Below are positions 29,705-40,288 of a DNA stretch of 64,000 bases, one piece after another. The notes beneath the pieces were generated by a model. That model did no database searches. It worked only from the letters and a program-made list of their open reading frames with translations, and had not been told where the DNA came from. The DNA is from an uncultured Pelagibacteraceae bacterium (GTDB lineage: Bacteria; Pseudomonadota; Alphaproteobacteria; Pelagibacterales; Pelagibacteraceae): NCBI GenBank assembly GCA_902599665.1, contig CACKGK010000004.1, forward strand, positions 45,664 through 109,663, written 5' to 3'. Every line of letters starts with the position of its first letter. Position 1 is the first letter of the stretch. A program made the translations under genes and the position numbers.

Positions 29705-29862
29705 GTTAATATTTTTATAATTTTTTTATTTTTTTATTGATTAATTTTTTTCAAGTTCTATAAATGTTCTATTGATTTGTTGGTCATATAGTATATTTAC
29801 CAAACCATCATACAACATCTAGTTGTTTTACTAAATTAAGTATAGTACAAAAAAGGAGCTAA

Positions 29863-31800
29863 ATGAACAAGATTTTATCACAAGCTATCAGGAAAGCTGT
29901 CTCCGATTATACACCACAAATGAATCAAGATCCTAAAGATAAAAGACTAGATTTATTTTCTCTTAATAGTGAAACAGAATTATTTCAAAATTCAAAAGGC
30001 ATAACAATTAAAATTGACAGAAGCAGAGATGACAATTTAACTGACTTTGGAAAAGCTACTCTTAAAGATAGATATTTAGGAGCCAACGAATCTTTCCAGG
30101 ATTTATTTGCTAGGGTTGCAAGTCATTATGCTGATGACAACTTACACGCTCAAAGATTATACAATTACATTAGTAATCTTTGGTTTATGCCAGCAACACC
30201 AGTTTTATCAAATGGAGGAACTACAAGAGGATTGCCAATTTCTTGTTTTCTAAACGAAGCTAGCGATAGTCTTAACGGTATTCTTGACCTATGGAGCGAG
30301 AACGTTTGGCTCGCAGCACGAGGTGGAGGTATTGGAAGCTACTGGGGAAATCTTAGATCAATAGGAGAGAAAATTGGAAGGGTTGGTAAGACTTCAGGAA
30401 TAATTCCATTTATAAAGGTAATGGACTCTTTAACAATGGCAATCAGCCAAGGCTCATTAAGAAGAGGTTCAGCTGCTTGTTATATACCAATAGATCATCC
30501 AGAAATTGAAGAGTTTATTGAGATGAGAAGACCAACTGGGGGAGATCCAAACAGAAAATCATTAAATTTACACCACGGTGTTTTAGTTTCTGATGCTTTC
30601 ATGAGAGCTGTTGAATTGGACGAGCAGTGGGGACTAAAAAGTCCAAAAGATGGAGTAGTTCAAGCAACTGTATCTGCAAGAAATTTATGGATAAGATTAT
30701 TAACAGCAAGAATTGAAACAGGTGAACCATATATTGTTTTCATAGATACTGTTAATAGACAAATACCCCAACATCACAAACTTGCTGGTCTTACTGTTAA
30801 AACCTCGAACCTATGTAGTGAGATTACACTTCCAACAGGAATTGATAAAGATGGAAGAGATAGGACTGCAGTATGCTGTTTATCTTCATTAAATGTAGAA
30901 AAGTACGATGAGTGGAAAGATGATGAAAACTTTATTCAAGATGTAATGAGATTTCTAGATAACGTTATGACTGATTTCATTGAAAATGCACCAGAGCAAT
31001 TTAGCGATGCAACATATTCAGCTATGAGAGAACGAAGTGTGGGATTGGGTGTAATGGGACTACATTCTTATTATCAAAAAAAGATGATACCAATCGAATC
31101 TGTTATGAGCAAAGCTTGGAACAAAAAGATCTTTGAACACATTCATAAAAAGGTAGATATAGCTTCTAAAGATTTAGCAGAGGAGAGAGGGCCATGTCCA
31201 GATGCAGCAGATTATGGTATTATGGAGAGGTTTTCTAATAAGACTGCAATAGCTCCCACAGCATCTATATCTATTATATGTGGCGGAACTTCACCTGGTG
31301 TAGAACCAATTGCTGCAAATAGTTTCACACATAAAACGCTTTCAGGATCTTTTAATGTGCGTAACAAATATTTAAGAAAATTGTTAGAAAAACATGGAAA
31401 AGATACAGATGAAGTTTGGTCAAGTATTACGACTAATCAAGGATCTGTTTCACATTTAGATTTTTTAACTCAAGACGAAAAAGATGTTTTCAAAACGGCT
31501 TTTGAGTTAGATCAAAGATGGCTTGTAGATTTAAGTGCTGATAGAACACCTAATGTTTCTCAAGCTCAATCTATTAATTTATTTTTACCTGCAGATGTGC
31601 ACAAAAGAGATTTACATCAAATTCACTTCCAAGCTTGGAAGAAAGGATTGAAGAGTCTTTATTACTGCAGGTCTAAATCAATACAACGTGCTGAGAATGT
31701 TAATGATGCTAATTCAACAGACATTGCAGCAAACGTTTATAAATCAAAAGAAGAAAGTAATAACCAACAAGATTATGAGGAGTGTTTATCGTGTCAGTAG
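29863..31800 (+). CDS. nrdA: ribonucleoside-diphosphate reductase alpha subunit (no N-terminal ATP-cone)
   Basis: NLWFMPATPVLSNGGTTRGLPISCFLN; C-terminal ECLSCQ; SD AAGGAG. Confidence 0.92.
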   Translation: MNKILSQAIRKAVSDYTPQMNQDPKDKRLDLFSLNSETELFQNSKGITIKIDRSRDDNLTDFGKATLKDRYLGANESFQDLFARVASHYADDNLHAQRLYNYISNLWFMPATPVLSNGGTTRGLPISCFLNEASDSLNGILDLWSENVWLAARGGGIGSYWGNLRSIGEKIGRVGKTSGIIPFIKVMDSLTMAISQGSLRRGSAACYIPIDHPEIEEFIEMRRPTGGDPNRKSLNLHHGVLVSDAFMRAVELDEQWGLKSPKDGVVQATVSARNLWIRLLTARIETGEPYIVFIDTVNRQIPQHHKLAGLTVKTSNLCSEITLPTGIDKDGRDRTAVCCLSSLNVEKYDEWKDDENFIQDVMRFLDNVMTDFIENAPEQFSDATYSAMRERSVGLGVMGLHSYYQKKMIPIESVMSKAWNKKIFEHIHKKVDIASKDLAEERGPCPDAADYGIMERFSNKTAIAPTASISIICGGTSPGVEPIAANSFTHKTLSGSFNVRNKYLRKLLEKHGKDTDEVWSSITTNQGSVSHLDFLTQDEKDVFKTAFELDQRWLVDLSADRTPNVSQAQSINLFLPADVHKRDLHQIHFQAWKKGLKSLYYCRSKSIQRAENVNDANSTDIAANVYKSKEESNNQQDYEECLSCQ

Positions 31801-32798
31801 CAAAAAAAATTAATAAAGAAATAATTCAACCAAAAAAAATGGGTTTATTAGTTGAGAACCCAGTCTATAAACCTTTTAGATATCCATGGTGTTATGATGC
31901 GTGGTTAACTCAACAAAGAATTCATTGGCTACCTGAAGAAGTTCCGTTAGGTGATGATGTAAGAGATTGGCAAAAAAATTTATCACAACCAGAAAAAAAT
32001 TTATTAACTCAAATTTTTAGATTTTTTACTCAAGCCGATGTTGAGGTTAATAATTGCTACCTAAGGCACTACACGACTGTATTTAAACCAACCGAAGTAT
32101 TAATGATGATGACTGCATTCGCATCTATGGAAACTGTTCACGTTGCAGCTTATTCTCATCTATTAGACACTATTGGAATGCCCGAGTCTGAATATTCAGC
32201 CTTTATGAAGTATAAAGAAATGAAAGATAAATATGATTACATGCAAAACTTTAATGTAAATTCAAAAGAAGATATTGCAAAAACAGTTGCAGTATTTAGT
32301 GCATTCACAGAAGGTCTACAATTATTTGCAAGTTTTGCAATTTTACTTAACTTTCCTAGACACAATAAAATGAAAGGAATGGGTCAAATTGTTACTTGGT
32401 CAGTAAGAGATGAAACGCTTCACTGCAACTCAATGATCAGAATCTTTAAGGAATTTATTAAAGAAAATCCAGAGATTTGGACACCTAAACTTAAAAAAGA
32501 ACTTTATGAAGCATGTAGAACTATTGTCGAGCACGAAGATTCTTTTATTGATTTAGCCTTTGAAATGGGTCCTATGGAAGGTTTAACAGCAAAAGAAGTT
32601 AAAGATTATATAAGGTTTATAGCTAACAGAAGATTAGACCAGCTAGGACTAGAACCTATTTATGATGTTCAAAAAAATCCATTAACTTGGCTTGATACAA
32701 TGCTAAATGCTGTTGAACATATGAACTTTTTTGAAGGTAGAGCAACAGAATATTCAAAAGCATCTACAAGAGGATCTTGGACAGAAGCGTTTAGTTAA
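31791..32798 (+). CDS. nrdB: ribonucleoside-diphosphate reductase beta subunit
   Basis: FASMETVHVAAYSHLL (ExxH plus radical Tyr), RDETLHCNSM; GTG start 31782 or 31791. Confidence 0.92.
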   Translation: MSVAKKINKEIIQPKKMGLLVENPVYKPFRYPWCYDAWLTQQRIHWLPEEVPLGDDVRDWQKNLSQPEKNLLTQIFRFFTQADVEVNNCYLRHYTTVFKPTEVLMMMTAFASMETVHVAAYSHLLDTIGMPESEYSAFMKYKEMKDKYDYMQNFNVNSKEDIAKTVAVFSAFTEGLQLFASFAILLNFPRHNKMKGMGQIVTWSVRDETLHCNSMIRIFKEFIKENPEIWTPKLKKELYEACRTIVEHEDSFIDLAFEMGPMEGLTAKEVKDYIRFIANRRLDQLGLEPIYDVQKNPLTWLDTMLNAVEHMNFFEGRATEYSKASTRGSWTEAFS

Positions 32799-32915
32799 GA
32801 AAAGATACGTGCTGAAGAAAGTAGCTTAATAAGCATAATAGATAATTTTTACTTGAAAAAGAATTTAAGTTTTAACAATAAATAGTAACATTAAATATAA
32901 AATGTTATAAGAGTA

Positions 32916-33494
32916 TTGTTAAGATTCATGGATATAATATTAAATAATCCGATAATAAGCTTTTTACTGTTAATTATATTTCTTGTTTTTTTTATTTTAT
33001 CAAAAAAAATCTTAAAATTTCTTTTTATTTTAATAATTGGATCTATTTTAATTTTTGCTTTTACAGGATGTTCAAGTGGAAATTTAAATATGAATAACAA
33101 TATGGAAAATATTGAAGAGAATACTCTAACTAGAATCCAAGATCTACCCTTTGTGAAGAATTCTAAAATTGATATTGAAAAAAGCTTGATTCTTGGAGAG
33201 GGAAAGTCCTGGAGTGGCCAATTGTTTATAAAAATACCTGAGCCTAAACCAGATGTTTTCAATTTTTATATAAAAAATCTAGATGAATTTGGATGGAAAG
33301 AACAAACAACTATAAGAGGAGAAACCAGCGTAATGAATTACGTTGGTGAAAATAATCGTGTAGCAATAATAACAATTGTTGATGGAGCGTTTAATAGTTC
33401 TGAAGTTTTAATTTCTGTTTCCCCATATACAGAGGAATTTGAAGATAAGGTAAGTGATTTTATAAACGAAAAATATTTAGAGTTAAAAGATTAA
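32916..33494 (+). CDS. membrane-anchored/lipoprotein-like hypothetical protein
   Basis: hydrophobic N-terminus followed by lipobox-like FTGCSSG. Confidence 0.55.
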   Translation: MLRFMDIILNNPIISFLLLIIFLVFFILSKKILKFLFILIIGSILIFAFTGCSSGNLNMNNNMENIEENTLTRIQDLPFVKNSKIDIEKSLILGEGKSWSGQLFIKIPEPKPDVFNFYIKNLDEFGWKEQTTIRGETSVMNYVGENNRVAIITIVDGAFNSSEVLISVSPYTEEFEDKVSDFINEKYLELKD

Positions 33495-33500
33495 AGTTTT

Positions 33501-34625
33501 TTATCTCTGATTTAGTTGAAGAACTTTTCTGTGTTTATTGCCTTTGTAACTAGCTAAAGGTCTGATTAATTTATTTGCAGCATGTTGTTCGATTATATGA
33601 GCTGACCAACCTGTAATTCTTGAAATTACAAAAATTGGTGTGAAGAAATCAGTATCAAATCCCATTAAGTGATAAGTAGGCCCAGTAGGATAGTCTACAT
33701 TTGGATGAATATTTTTCCTGTCTATCATCACTTTTTCAACAATATCATATATTTTTTCAAATTTTTTATCTTTTTTGATTTTAGCAACTTTTCCAAAATA
33801 TTCTCTCATTGTAGGAACTCTTGAATCTCCATTTTTATAAACTCTATGGCCAAATCCCATTACAACATCTTTATTATCTAGAGCTTTATTTATCCATTTA
33901 AGTGCATTCTCTGGTTTTTTGATTTTATTCATCATAAGCATGACTTCTTCATTAGCGCCTCCATGAAGAGGTCCTTTTAAACTTGCTATTGCACCAGTGA
34001 TTGCGCCATGAATGTCCGATAGACTACTTGTTATTGTTCTAGCTGTGAAAGTTGAAACATTAAAACTATGTTCTGCATATAAAATAAGAGATACATCAAA
34101 TGCTTTTACTATCTCTTTGTTTGGAACTTTTCCAAAGCACATATGAAAAAAGTTTTCAGAAAATGAAAGTTTGTTTTTTGGAGGTATGATTCTCTTTCCT
34201 TTTCTTGCCCTATAAAATGCAGCAAGTGCAACAGGCATTTTTGCGAAAATTCTCATTACTTTTCTCATATTTGCTTTAGGGGAGTTATCTTTTGTTTCTT
34301 TATCCTCTAGTCCCATAATACTTACTGCTGTTCTTGCTACATCCATTGGATGTGCTTTCTTTGGAAATTTTTTTATATCATCTAATAATGTTTTAGATAA
34401 TTTTCTTTCTTTTCTCTCTTCTTTTTCAAATTTTTTTAATTGTTTTTTACTTGGAAGTTCACCATTTAAAATTAGATAGGCTACTTCCTCAAATTTACAT
34501 TTTGCACATAGATCTTGAGCAGCATACCCTCTGTAAGTCAAAGAGTTGATTTCAGGCATAACTTTAGAAACTTCTGTTTCATCAACAACTATTCCAAGTA
34601 ATCCTTTTTTTATTTCTTCACTCAT
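33501..34625 (-). CDS. prpC: 2-methylcitrate synthase/citrate synthase
   Basis: GLLGIVVDETEVS; LHGGANEEVMLMM; GFGHRVYKNGDSRVP; next to prpB and prpD. Confidence 0.92.
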   Translation of the reverse strand: MSEEIKKGLLGIVVDETEVSKVMPEINSLTYRGYAAQDLCAKCKFEEVAYLILNGELPSKKQLKKFEKEERKERKLSKTLLDDIKKFPKKAHPMDVARTAVSIMGLEDKETKDNSPKANMRKVMRIFAKMPVALAAFYRARKGKRIIPPKNKLSFSENFFHMCFGKVPNKEIVKAFDVSLILYAEHSFNVSTFTARTITSSLSDIHGAITGAIASLKGPLHGGANEEVMLMMNKIKKPENALKWINKALDNKDVVMGFGHRVYKNGDSRVPTMREYFGKVAKIKKDKKFEKIYDIVEKVMIDRKNIHPNVDYPTGPTYHLMGFDTDFFTPIFVISRITGWSAHIIEQHAANKLIRPLASYKGNKHRKVLQLNQR

Positions 34626-35521
34626 TAATCATGCCCATCCGTGTTAAAATTATAAATCTTTTCGTCTAAAGAATTATATTTTTCGTATTCAACTAAATCA
34701 TATAACCTTTTCCGCGTTTGCATTTTATCAATAATATTATTTTGATGTCCATCAGCAAAAATGGCACGCAAACCATCTTCAACATTTTTCATTGCCAATC
34801 TTTGAGTGGAGACTGGATAAATGACTATATTATATCCTAAGTCTTGAAGCTGTTTATAATCAAGTAATTTGGATTTGCCAAATTCAGTCATATTGGCTAA
34901 AAGATAACAATCTAGAGACTTTCTCACTAATTCAAATTCTTTTTCATCTTTTAAAGCTTCTGGGAATATTACTTCAGCCCCAGCATCAACATATGCTTTG
35001 CATCTGTCTAACATGCTATCTATTCCCTCCACACTATTTGCATCGGATCTTGCTATAATCTTAAAATTTTTATCTTTTTTAGCGCTCACACATTCTTTTA
35101 TCTTATCAACCATTTTCTCTTTTGAGATAAGCTCTTTGTTATCCAAATGACCACATCTTTTCTGTTCAATTTGATCTTCCAAATGAACAGCAGCAACTCC
35201 AAATTCTTCAAATGTCTCAATTGTCTCTTTGCATGATTTAAATCCAGTATCAATATCAACAATTGTTGGAAGATTTGTTACTCTAGAAATTAAATAGGAT
35301 CTTGTGCTTACATCTTGCAGAGTTGTTAAACCAATATCTGGAAATCCCAAATCATTTGCCATAACTCCACCTGACACATAGACCGCATCATAACCAATTT
35401 CTTCAATTAATTTTGCAGTTAATGGATTGTAAGCACCAGGCACCCTTAGAATTTTGTTAGATTTAAGTTTAGTATCTAAGTCAATTCTTTTTTGAGCCAA
35501 ATCTTTTTCTACAAAATGCAT
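34625..35521 (-). CDS. prpB: methylisocitrate lyase
   Basis: RVPGAYNPLTAKLIEEIGYDAVYVSGG; VHLEDQIEQKRCGHLDNKELI. Confidence 0.92.
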   Translation of the reverse strand: MHFVEKDLAQKRIDLDTKLKSNKILRVPGAYNPLTAKLIEEIGYDAVYVSGGVMANDLGFPDIGLTTLQDVSTRSYLISRVTNLPTIVDIDTGFKSCKETIETFEEFGVAAVHLEDQIEQKRCGHLDNKELISKEKMVDKIKECVSAKKDKNFKIIARSDANSVEGIDSMLDRCKAYVDAGAEVIFPEALKDEKEFELVRKSLDCYLLANMTEFGKSKLLDYKQLQDLGYNIVIYPVSTQRLAMKNVEDGLRAIFADGHQNNIIDKMQTRKRLYDLVEYEKYNSLDEKIYNFNTDGHD

Positions 35522-37024
35522 TTAAAAAATACCTCTTCTATTATTATTTTTTAAATATTTTCTACTCACTTCAATATTTAATTTATTAAGATTACCTTTT
35601 TTCAATTTTTTTAATTTTTGTACAGTTTTTAAAAATCTATTACTTTCTTTTTTTGAAATAATATTATTAGTTAAAGTTAAAAATTTTTTAATGTAATTTT
35701 TTCTTTCAAAAGGTCTAGCTCCATACGGATGTGCATCAGCTCTTTCTAGTTCTTCAGATACTTTTTTACCATTATTTAAAGTAATAACAACTTTTGCACC
35801 AAATGATTTCTTTTTAGGATCAGGGTGATGATATTTTTTAGTCCACTTTTTATCTTCATGAGTTTTTATAGATCTCCATATTTTAATTGTACTCTTTCTA
35901 TTGGCTCTTGATTTTGTATATGACTTTACATGATGCCAATCAGCATCCTCTAAAGCTACAGCAAAAATATACATTATTGAGTGATCTAATGTTTCTCGAG
36001 AAGCATTTGGATCCATCTTTTGTGGATCATTCGCTCCAGTACCAATTACAAAATGTGTATGATGGCTAGTAAAAATATCAATTTTTTTAATATTATTTAA
36101 ATTTGAAATTTTTTTATTTAATTTTTTACCAATATCAATGAGTGCTTGCGCTTGATATTCTGCTGAGTATTCTTTTGTATATGTTTCTAAAATAGCTTTT
36201 TTAGGCTCATTTTTTTTTGGCAAAGGAACATAATATTTTGCGTTCTTTCCGTCTAAAATTCTTGCAATAACACTGTCTTCGCCTTCATATATAGGACTAG
36301 GTGCACCTTCGCCTCTCATTGCTCTATCAACTGCTTCTATCGCTAATTTACCAGCATGAGCAGGCGCGTATGCTTTCCAACTTGAAATTTCACCCTTTCT
36401 TGATTGACGTGTTGAAATTGAAACATGAAGAGCTTGTTGAACTGCTTGATAAATAGTTTCAGTATTTAGTTTTAGCATTGAACCTATTCCTGCAGCAACG
36501 CTTGGTCCTAAATGTGCAATGTGATCAATTTTATGTTTATGAAGACAAATTCCTTTTACTAAGTTTACTTGAACTTCATAAGCAGTAATAATTCCTCTTA
36601 AAAGATCCAATCCACTTTTTTTAAGTTTTTCCCCAACAGCTAAGATTGGAGGAATGTTGTCACCTGGATGACTATAGTCAGCTGCTAGAAAAGTATCATG
36701 AAAATCTAATTCTCTAACTGCCGTTCCATTTGCCCAGGCTGCCCATTCAGGATCAAATTTTACTTTAGAATTAATTCCAAAAATTGTTGATCCTGACTTT
36801 CTTAAATGACCTTTAGCCATTTCTCTTGCAGATATAACTGGTTTTCTGTTTAATGAAGCAATAGCAACTGACGCATTATCAATTATTCTATTGATAACCA
36901 TATCTATTGAGTCTTTATTTAACTTTGAATTATCACTTGCAATTTCTGCAATTTTCCACGCAAGCTGTCTCTTCTTTGAAAGATTTATTTTTGATGGGTA
37001 TACTTTAATAGTGTTTAACAACAA
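35522..37024 (-). CDS. prpD: 2-methylcitrate dehydratase (MmgE/PrpD family)
   Basis: [47 protein letters not shown] start with AGGAG upstream. Confidence 0.92.
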   Translation of the reverse strand: MLLNTIKVYPSKINLSKKRQLAWKIAEIASDNSKLNKDSIDMVINRIIDNASVAIASLNRKPVISAREMAKGHLRKSGSTIFGINSKVKFDPEWAAWANGTAVRELDFHDTFLAADYSHPGDNIPPILAVGEKLKKSGLDLLRGIITAYEVQVNLVKGICLHKHKIDHIAHLGPSVAAGIGSMLKLNTETIYQAVQQALHVSISTRQSRKGEISSWKAYAPAHAGKLAIEAVDRAMRGEGAPSPIYEGEDSVIARILDGKNAKYYVPLPKKNEPKKAILETYTKEYSAEYQAQALIDIGKKLNKKISNLNNIKKIDIFTSHHTHFVIGTGANDPQKMDPNASRETLDHSIMYIFAVALEDADWHHVKSYTKSRANRKSTIKIWRSIKTHEDKKWTKKYHHPDPKKKSFGAKVVITLNNGKKVSEELERADAHPYGARPFERKNYIKKFLTLTNNIISKKESNRFLKTVQKLKKLKKGNLNKLNIEVSRKYLKNNNRRGIF

Positions 37025-37077
37025 AATGTCTCCTAGCTTATGATTTTGTTTTAATAGTTAAAATAAATTAATCAATA

Positions 37078-37743
37078 TTAAAGATATTCAGTTATAATTT
37101 TCTCAATACCCACGAAATCTTTAACTAAGTGATTATGATATATTTCACTAGATTTCTTTTCAGTATATCCATATTTTAGCAAAATTATTGGAATTTCTGC
37201 AGCTTTAGCTGCGTTTGCATCTGTTTCACTATCACCAATCATAAGTGATTTATTTATGTCACCATCCAAAATTTCAATAGTAGTAGTTAAATGCCTAGGA
37301 TCTGGTTTACAATATTCAAAAGTATTGTACCCAGCAACATATTCAAAGTAATCATAAATTCCAATTTTTTTTAAAAGATCAACTGCTAAATGCTCAGTCT
37401 TATTAGTGCATACTGCCATAGAAATATTTTTTTTTTTACACCAATTTAAAAATTCCTTTACTCCATTTATTAACTTACTTTCATGAAATATATTTTCTCC
37501 ATAATAAGATAAAAATTCACTTGTCATCTCGTTTTGAATTTTTTCATCAAACCATTTCCATTGACCATTAGCTTTTGCCATCATTGCTTTTGCACCTCTA
37601 CCAACGGCATTTTTCAATTCACCTAAAGTTTTTGTTGGATATCCAAATTTTTTCATAACATGATTATGAGCACGAATTAAATCTGGAGCTGTATCAATCA
37701 AAGTGCCATCTAGATCAAAAAGAATGGTAAATTTTTGTGTCAT
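37078..37743 (-). CDS. HAD hydrolase, phosphoglycolate phosphatase-like
   Basis: ILFDLDGTLIDTAPDLIRAHN; MIGDSETDANAAKAA. Confidence 0.88.
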   Translation of the reverse strand: MTQKFTILFDLDGTLIDTAPDLIRAHNHVMKKFGYPTKTLGELKNAVGRGAKAMMAKANGQWKWFDEKIQNEMTSEFLSYYGENIFHESKLINGVKEFLNWCKKKNISMAVCTNKTEHLAVDLLKKIGIYDYFEYVAGYNTFEYCKPDPRHLTTTIEILDGDINKSLMIGDSETDANAAKAAEIPIILLKYGYTEKKSSEIYHNHLVKDFVGIEKIITEYL

Positions 37744-37811
37744 TTAAAAGTATTATTAAGAAATATATTGTGAATTAATTAAACTAATACTCAAATATAT
37801 AAAAATATCAA

Positions 37812-38432
37812 ATGAAACAAAAAAAATTAACTAATATTCAATTAAAATTAAGAAACAAATTTTTAAGAAATGGTGTCAAAATGATTGCTCCAGAGACAGT
37901 CTTTTTTTCTAAAAGTACAAAAATAGGAAAAAATGTAACTATTGAACCTTATGTAGTAATTTCTGATAAAGTTTCAGTAGGAGACAATGTTAGAATTTTA
38001 TCTTTCTCTCATTTAGAAGGAGTTAAGATTGAAAATAATGTAAATATTGGACCATATGCAAGATTAAGACCAGGAACAATTCTTAAATCAGGATCTAAAG
38101 TTGGAAATTTTGTTGAGGTGAAAAAAAGTATTATAGGCAAAGACTCTAAATTAAATCACCTTTCTTATATAGGTGATTCAAATTTAGGTAAAAAAGTAAA
38201 TATTGGTGCAGGAGCAATTACATGTAATTATGACGGTATTAAAAAAAGCAAAACAACAATTGGTGATGAAGTTTTTGTTGGTTCAAATTCATCCCTGGTT
38301 GCCCCAATTAAACTTGAAAAAAAAAGTACAATTGGTGCAGGATCAGTTATTACAAAAAAAGTTTCTAAAAATACATTAGCCTTAACAAGAGCTGAGCAAA
38401 TTGAAGTAAAAAACTATAAGAGAAAAAAATAA
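37812..38432 (+). CDS. stand-alone GlmU C-terminal acetyltransferase domain protein
   Basis: GPYARLRPGTILKSGSKVGNFVEVKKS, NHLSYIGDSNLGKKVNIGAGAITCNYDG; no nucleotidyltransferase domain. Confidence 0.9.
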   Translation: MKQKKLTNIQLKLRNKFLRNGVKMIAPETVFFSKSTKIGKNVTIEPYVVISDKVSVGDNVRILSFSHLEGVKIENNVNIGPYARLRPGTILKSGSKVGNFVEVKKSIIGKDSKLNHLSYIGDSNLGKKVNIGAGAITCNYDGIKKSKTTIGDEVFVGSNSSLVAPIKLEKKSTIGAGSVITKKVSKNTLALTRAEQIEVKNYKRKK

Positions 38433-40253
38433 ATGTGTGGAATAATTGGAATAATAAGCACAAAAGAAGTTTCTAATAGAATAATTAATTCATTAAAAAA
38501 ACTAGAGTATAGAGGTTATGACTCTGCAGGAATTGCAACTCTAGTTGATGGAAATATTAATGAGGTAAAGTGTGAAGGTAGAGTTGATGTATTAGAAAAA
38601 GATATATCAAATTTAAATCTTAAAGGAGATATCGGTATCGGACATGTTAGATGGGCAACTCACGGTAAACCGAGTAAAATTAATGCTCACCCACATTCAT
38701 CAGATCAGGTTTCAGTTGTACATAATGGCATTATAGAAAATTCAACAATTTTAAAAAAAATTTTAGAGAAAAAGGGATATATATTTAAATCACAAACTGA
38801 CACAGAGGTAATAGCTCATCTTGTTACAGACTATTTAAAAAAAAATTCTTTGAAAGATACTATTATAAAAGTACTGAAAAAACTTCATGGTAGTTTTGCT
38901 TTAGGTATAATTTTTAAAGATAGAAATGATTTAATGATTGGCGCTAGAAGAGGATCACCTTTGGCTGTTGGATATGGACCAAATGAAAACTACCTAGGAT
39001 CAGATTCATACGCACTGAAATCTATGACAAATAAAATCTCTTATTTAGATGATGGAGAATTTTGTATCATTAAAAAAGATCAAATAGAGTTTTTTGAAAG
39101 TAACGGAAAAAAAATAAACAAAAAAGTAATGAATTTATCTAAAGAAGAAATTCAATATGACAAAGGTGACTATAAATATTTTATGGAAAAAGAAATAGAT
39201 GAACAGCCGTCTACTATTAATGATTGCATAAATGAGTATGTTGATAAATACAATAAACAGATAAATATTTATAATTTTCCTTGGAAAATAAATTCTTTTC
39301 AATCAGTTGTGCTTATTGGCTGTGGTACAGCCTATCACTCTTGTTTAGTGGCAAAGTATTGGCTGGAACAAAATACAAATCTAGATGTGAGTATAGATAT
39401 AGCTTCAGAATTTAGATATCGAAAGGTTAGGTTTAAAAAAGATTGTTTGTATGTGTTTGTTTCTCAATCAGGTGAAACTGCAGATACTTATGCAGCTTTA
39501 GAATTATGTAAAAAAAATAAAATGAAAACTTGCGCAGTTGTAAATGTTGTTGAAAGTTCAATAGCGAGAGATGCTGATTTAGTTTTACCTATTTATTGTG
39601 GTCAAGAAATTGGTGTTGCCTCCACAAAAGCGTTTCTTGGACAAATGTTAGTGCTATATATTTTGTCTATAAAAATTTCATTCGATCAAAAATCTATTAC
39701 AAAACAAGAATATCAATCTAAAATTAAAAATTTACTATTACTGTCTAATTCAGCAAAAAAAACACTTAAATTAGATGATAAACTTTTAAATATTGGTAAA
39801 GTTTTTGCACATGCTAAAGGATGTATGTTTTTAGGAAGAGGCTATTCTTTTCCTATTGCCTTAGAGGGTGCTTTAAAGTTAAAAGAATTAGCCTATGTAC
39901 ATGCTGAGGGTTATCCTGCTGGCGAAATGAAACATGGACCTTTAGCCTTAATAGAAGAGGGTATGCCAGTAGTTGTTATAGCCCCTAGAGATGATCATTA
40001 TAAAAAAACGATGTCTAATATGCAGGAAGTTATTGCAAGAGGGGCAAAGGTTTTACTAATAACAAATAAAAATAAAGATGAAGTTGTTTCTGAAAATATT
40101 TGGGAGCAAATAGAAGTTGATAAATTACATGATGAATTAATTCCGTTTCTAGTAACTATACCTCTACAAAAACTTGCTTTTTATTCAGCACTTGAAAAGG
40201 GTTATGATATAGATAAACCAAGAAATTTAGCAAAATCTGTTACTGTTGAATAA
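38433..40253 (+). CDS. glmS: glutamine-fructose-6-phosphate aminotransferase (isomerizing)
   Basis: MCGIIGIIS N-terminal Cys; LEYRGYDSAGIA; two SIS domains; C-terminal LAKSVTVE. Confidence 0.97.
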   Translation: MCGIIGIISTKEVSNRIINSLKKLEYRGYDSAGIATLVDGNINEVKCEGRVDVLEKDISNLNLKGDIGIGHVRWATHGKPSKINAHPHSSDQVSVVHNGIIENSTILKKILEKKGYIFKSQTDTEVIAHLVTDYLKKNSLKDTIIKVLKKLHGSFALGIIFKDRNDLMIGARRGSPLAVGYGPNENYLGSDSYALKSMTNKISYLDDGEFCIIKKDQIEFFESNGKKINKKVMNLSKEEIQYDKGDYKYFMEKEIDEQPSTINDCINEYVDKYNKQINIYNFPWKINSFQSVVLIGCGTAYHSCLVAKYWLEQNTNLDVSIDIASEFRYRKVRFKKDCLYVFVSQSGETADTYAALELCKKNKMKTCAVVNVVESSIARDADLVLPIYCGQEIGVASTKAFLGQMLVLYILSIKISFDQKSITKQEYQSKIKNLLLLSNSAKKTLKLDDKLLNIGKVFAHAKGCMFLGRGYSFPIALEGALKLKELAYVHAEGYPAGEMKHGPLALIEEGMPVVVIAPRDDHYKKTMSNMQEVIARGAKVLLITNKNKDEVVSENIWEQIEVDKLHDELIPFLVTIPLQKLAFYSALEKGYDIDKPRNLAKSVTVE

Positions 40254-40288
40254 TATCTAAACTCTGCTAGAACACTCGTAGGTTGAAT

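Noticed and set aside
32880-32915. TAACATT...AATGTTA inverted repeat before the lipoprotein-like gene
   Set aside because: Weak AT-rich 7-bp stem with 8-nt loop and no T-run; not distinguishable from background.
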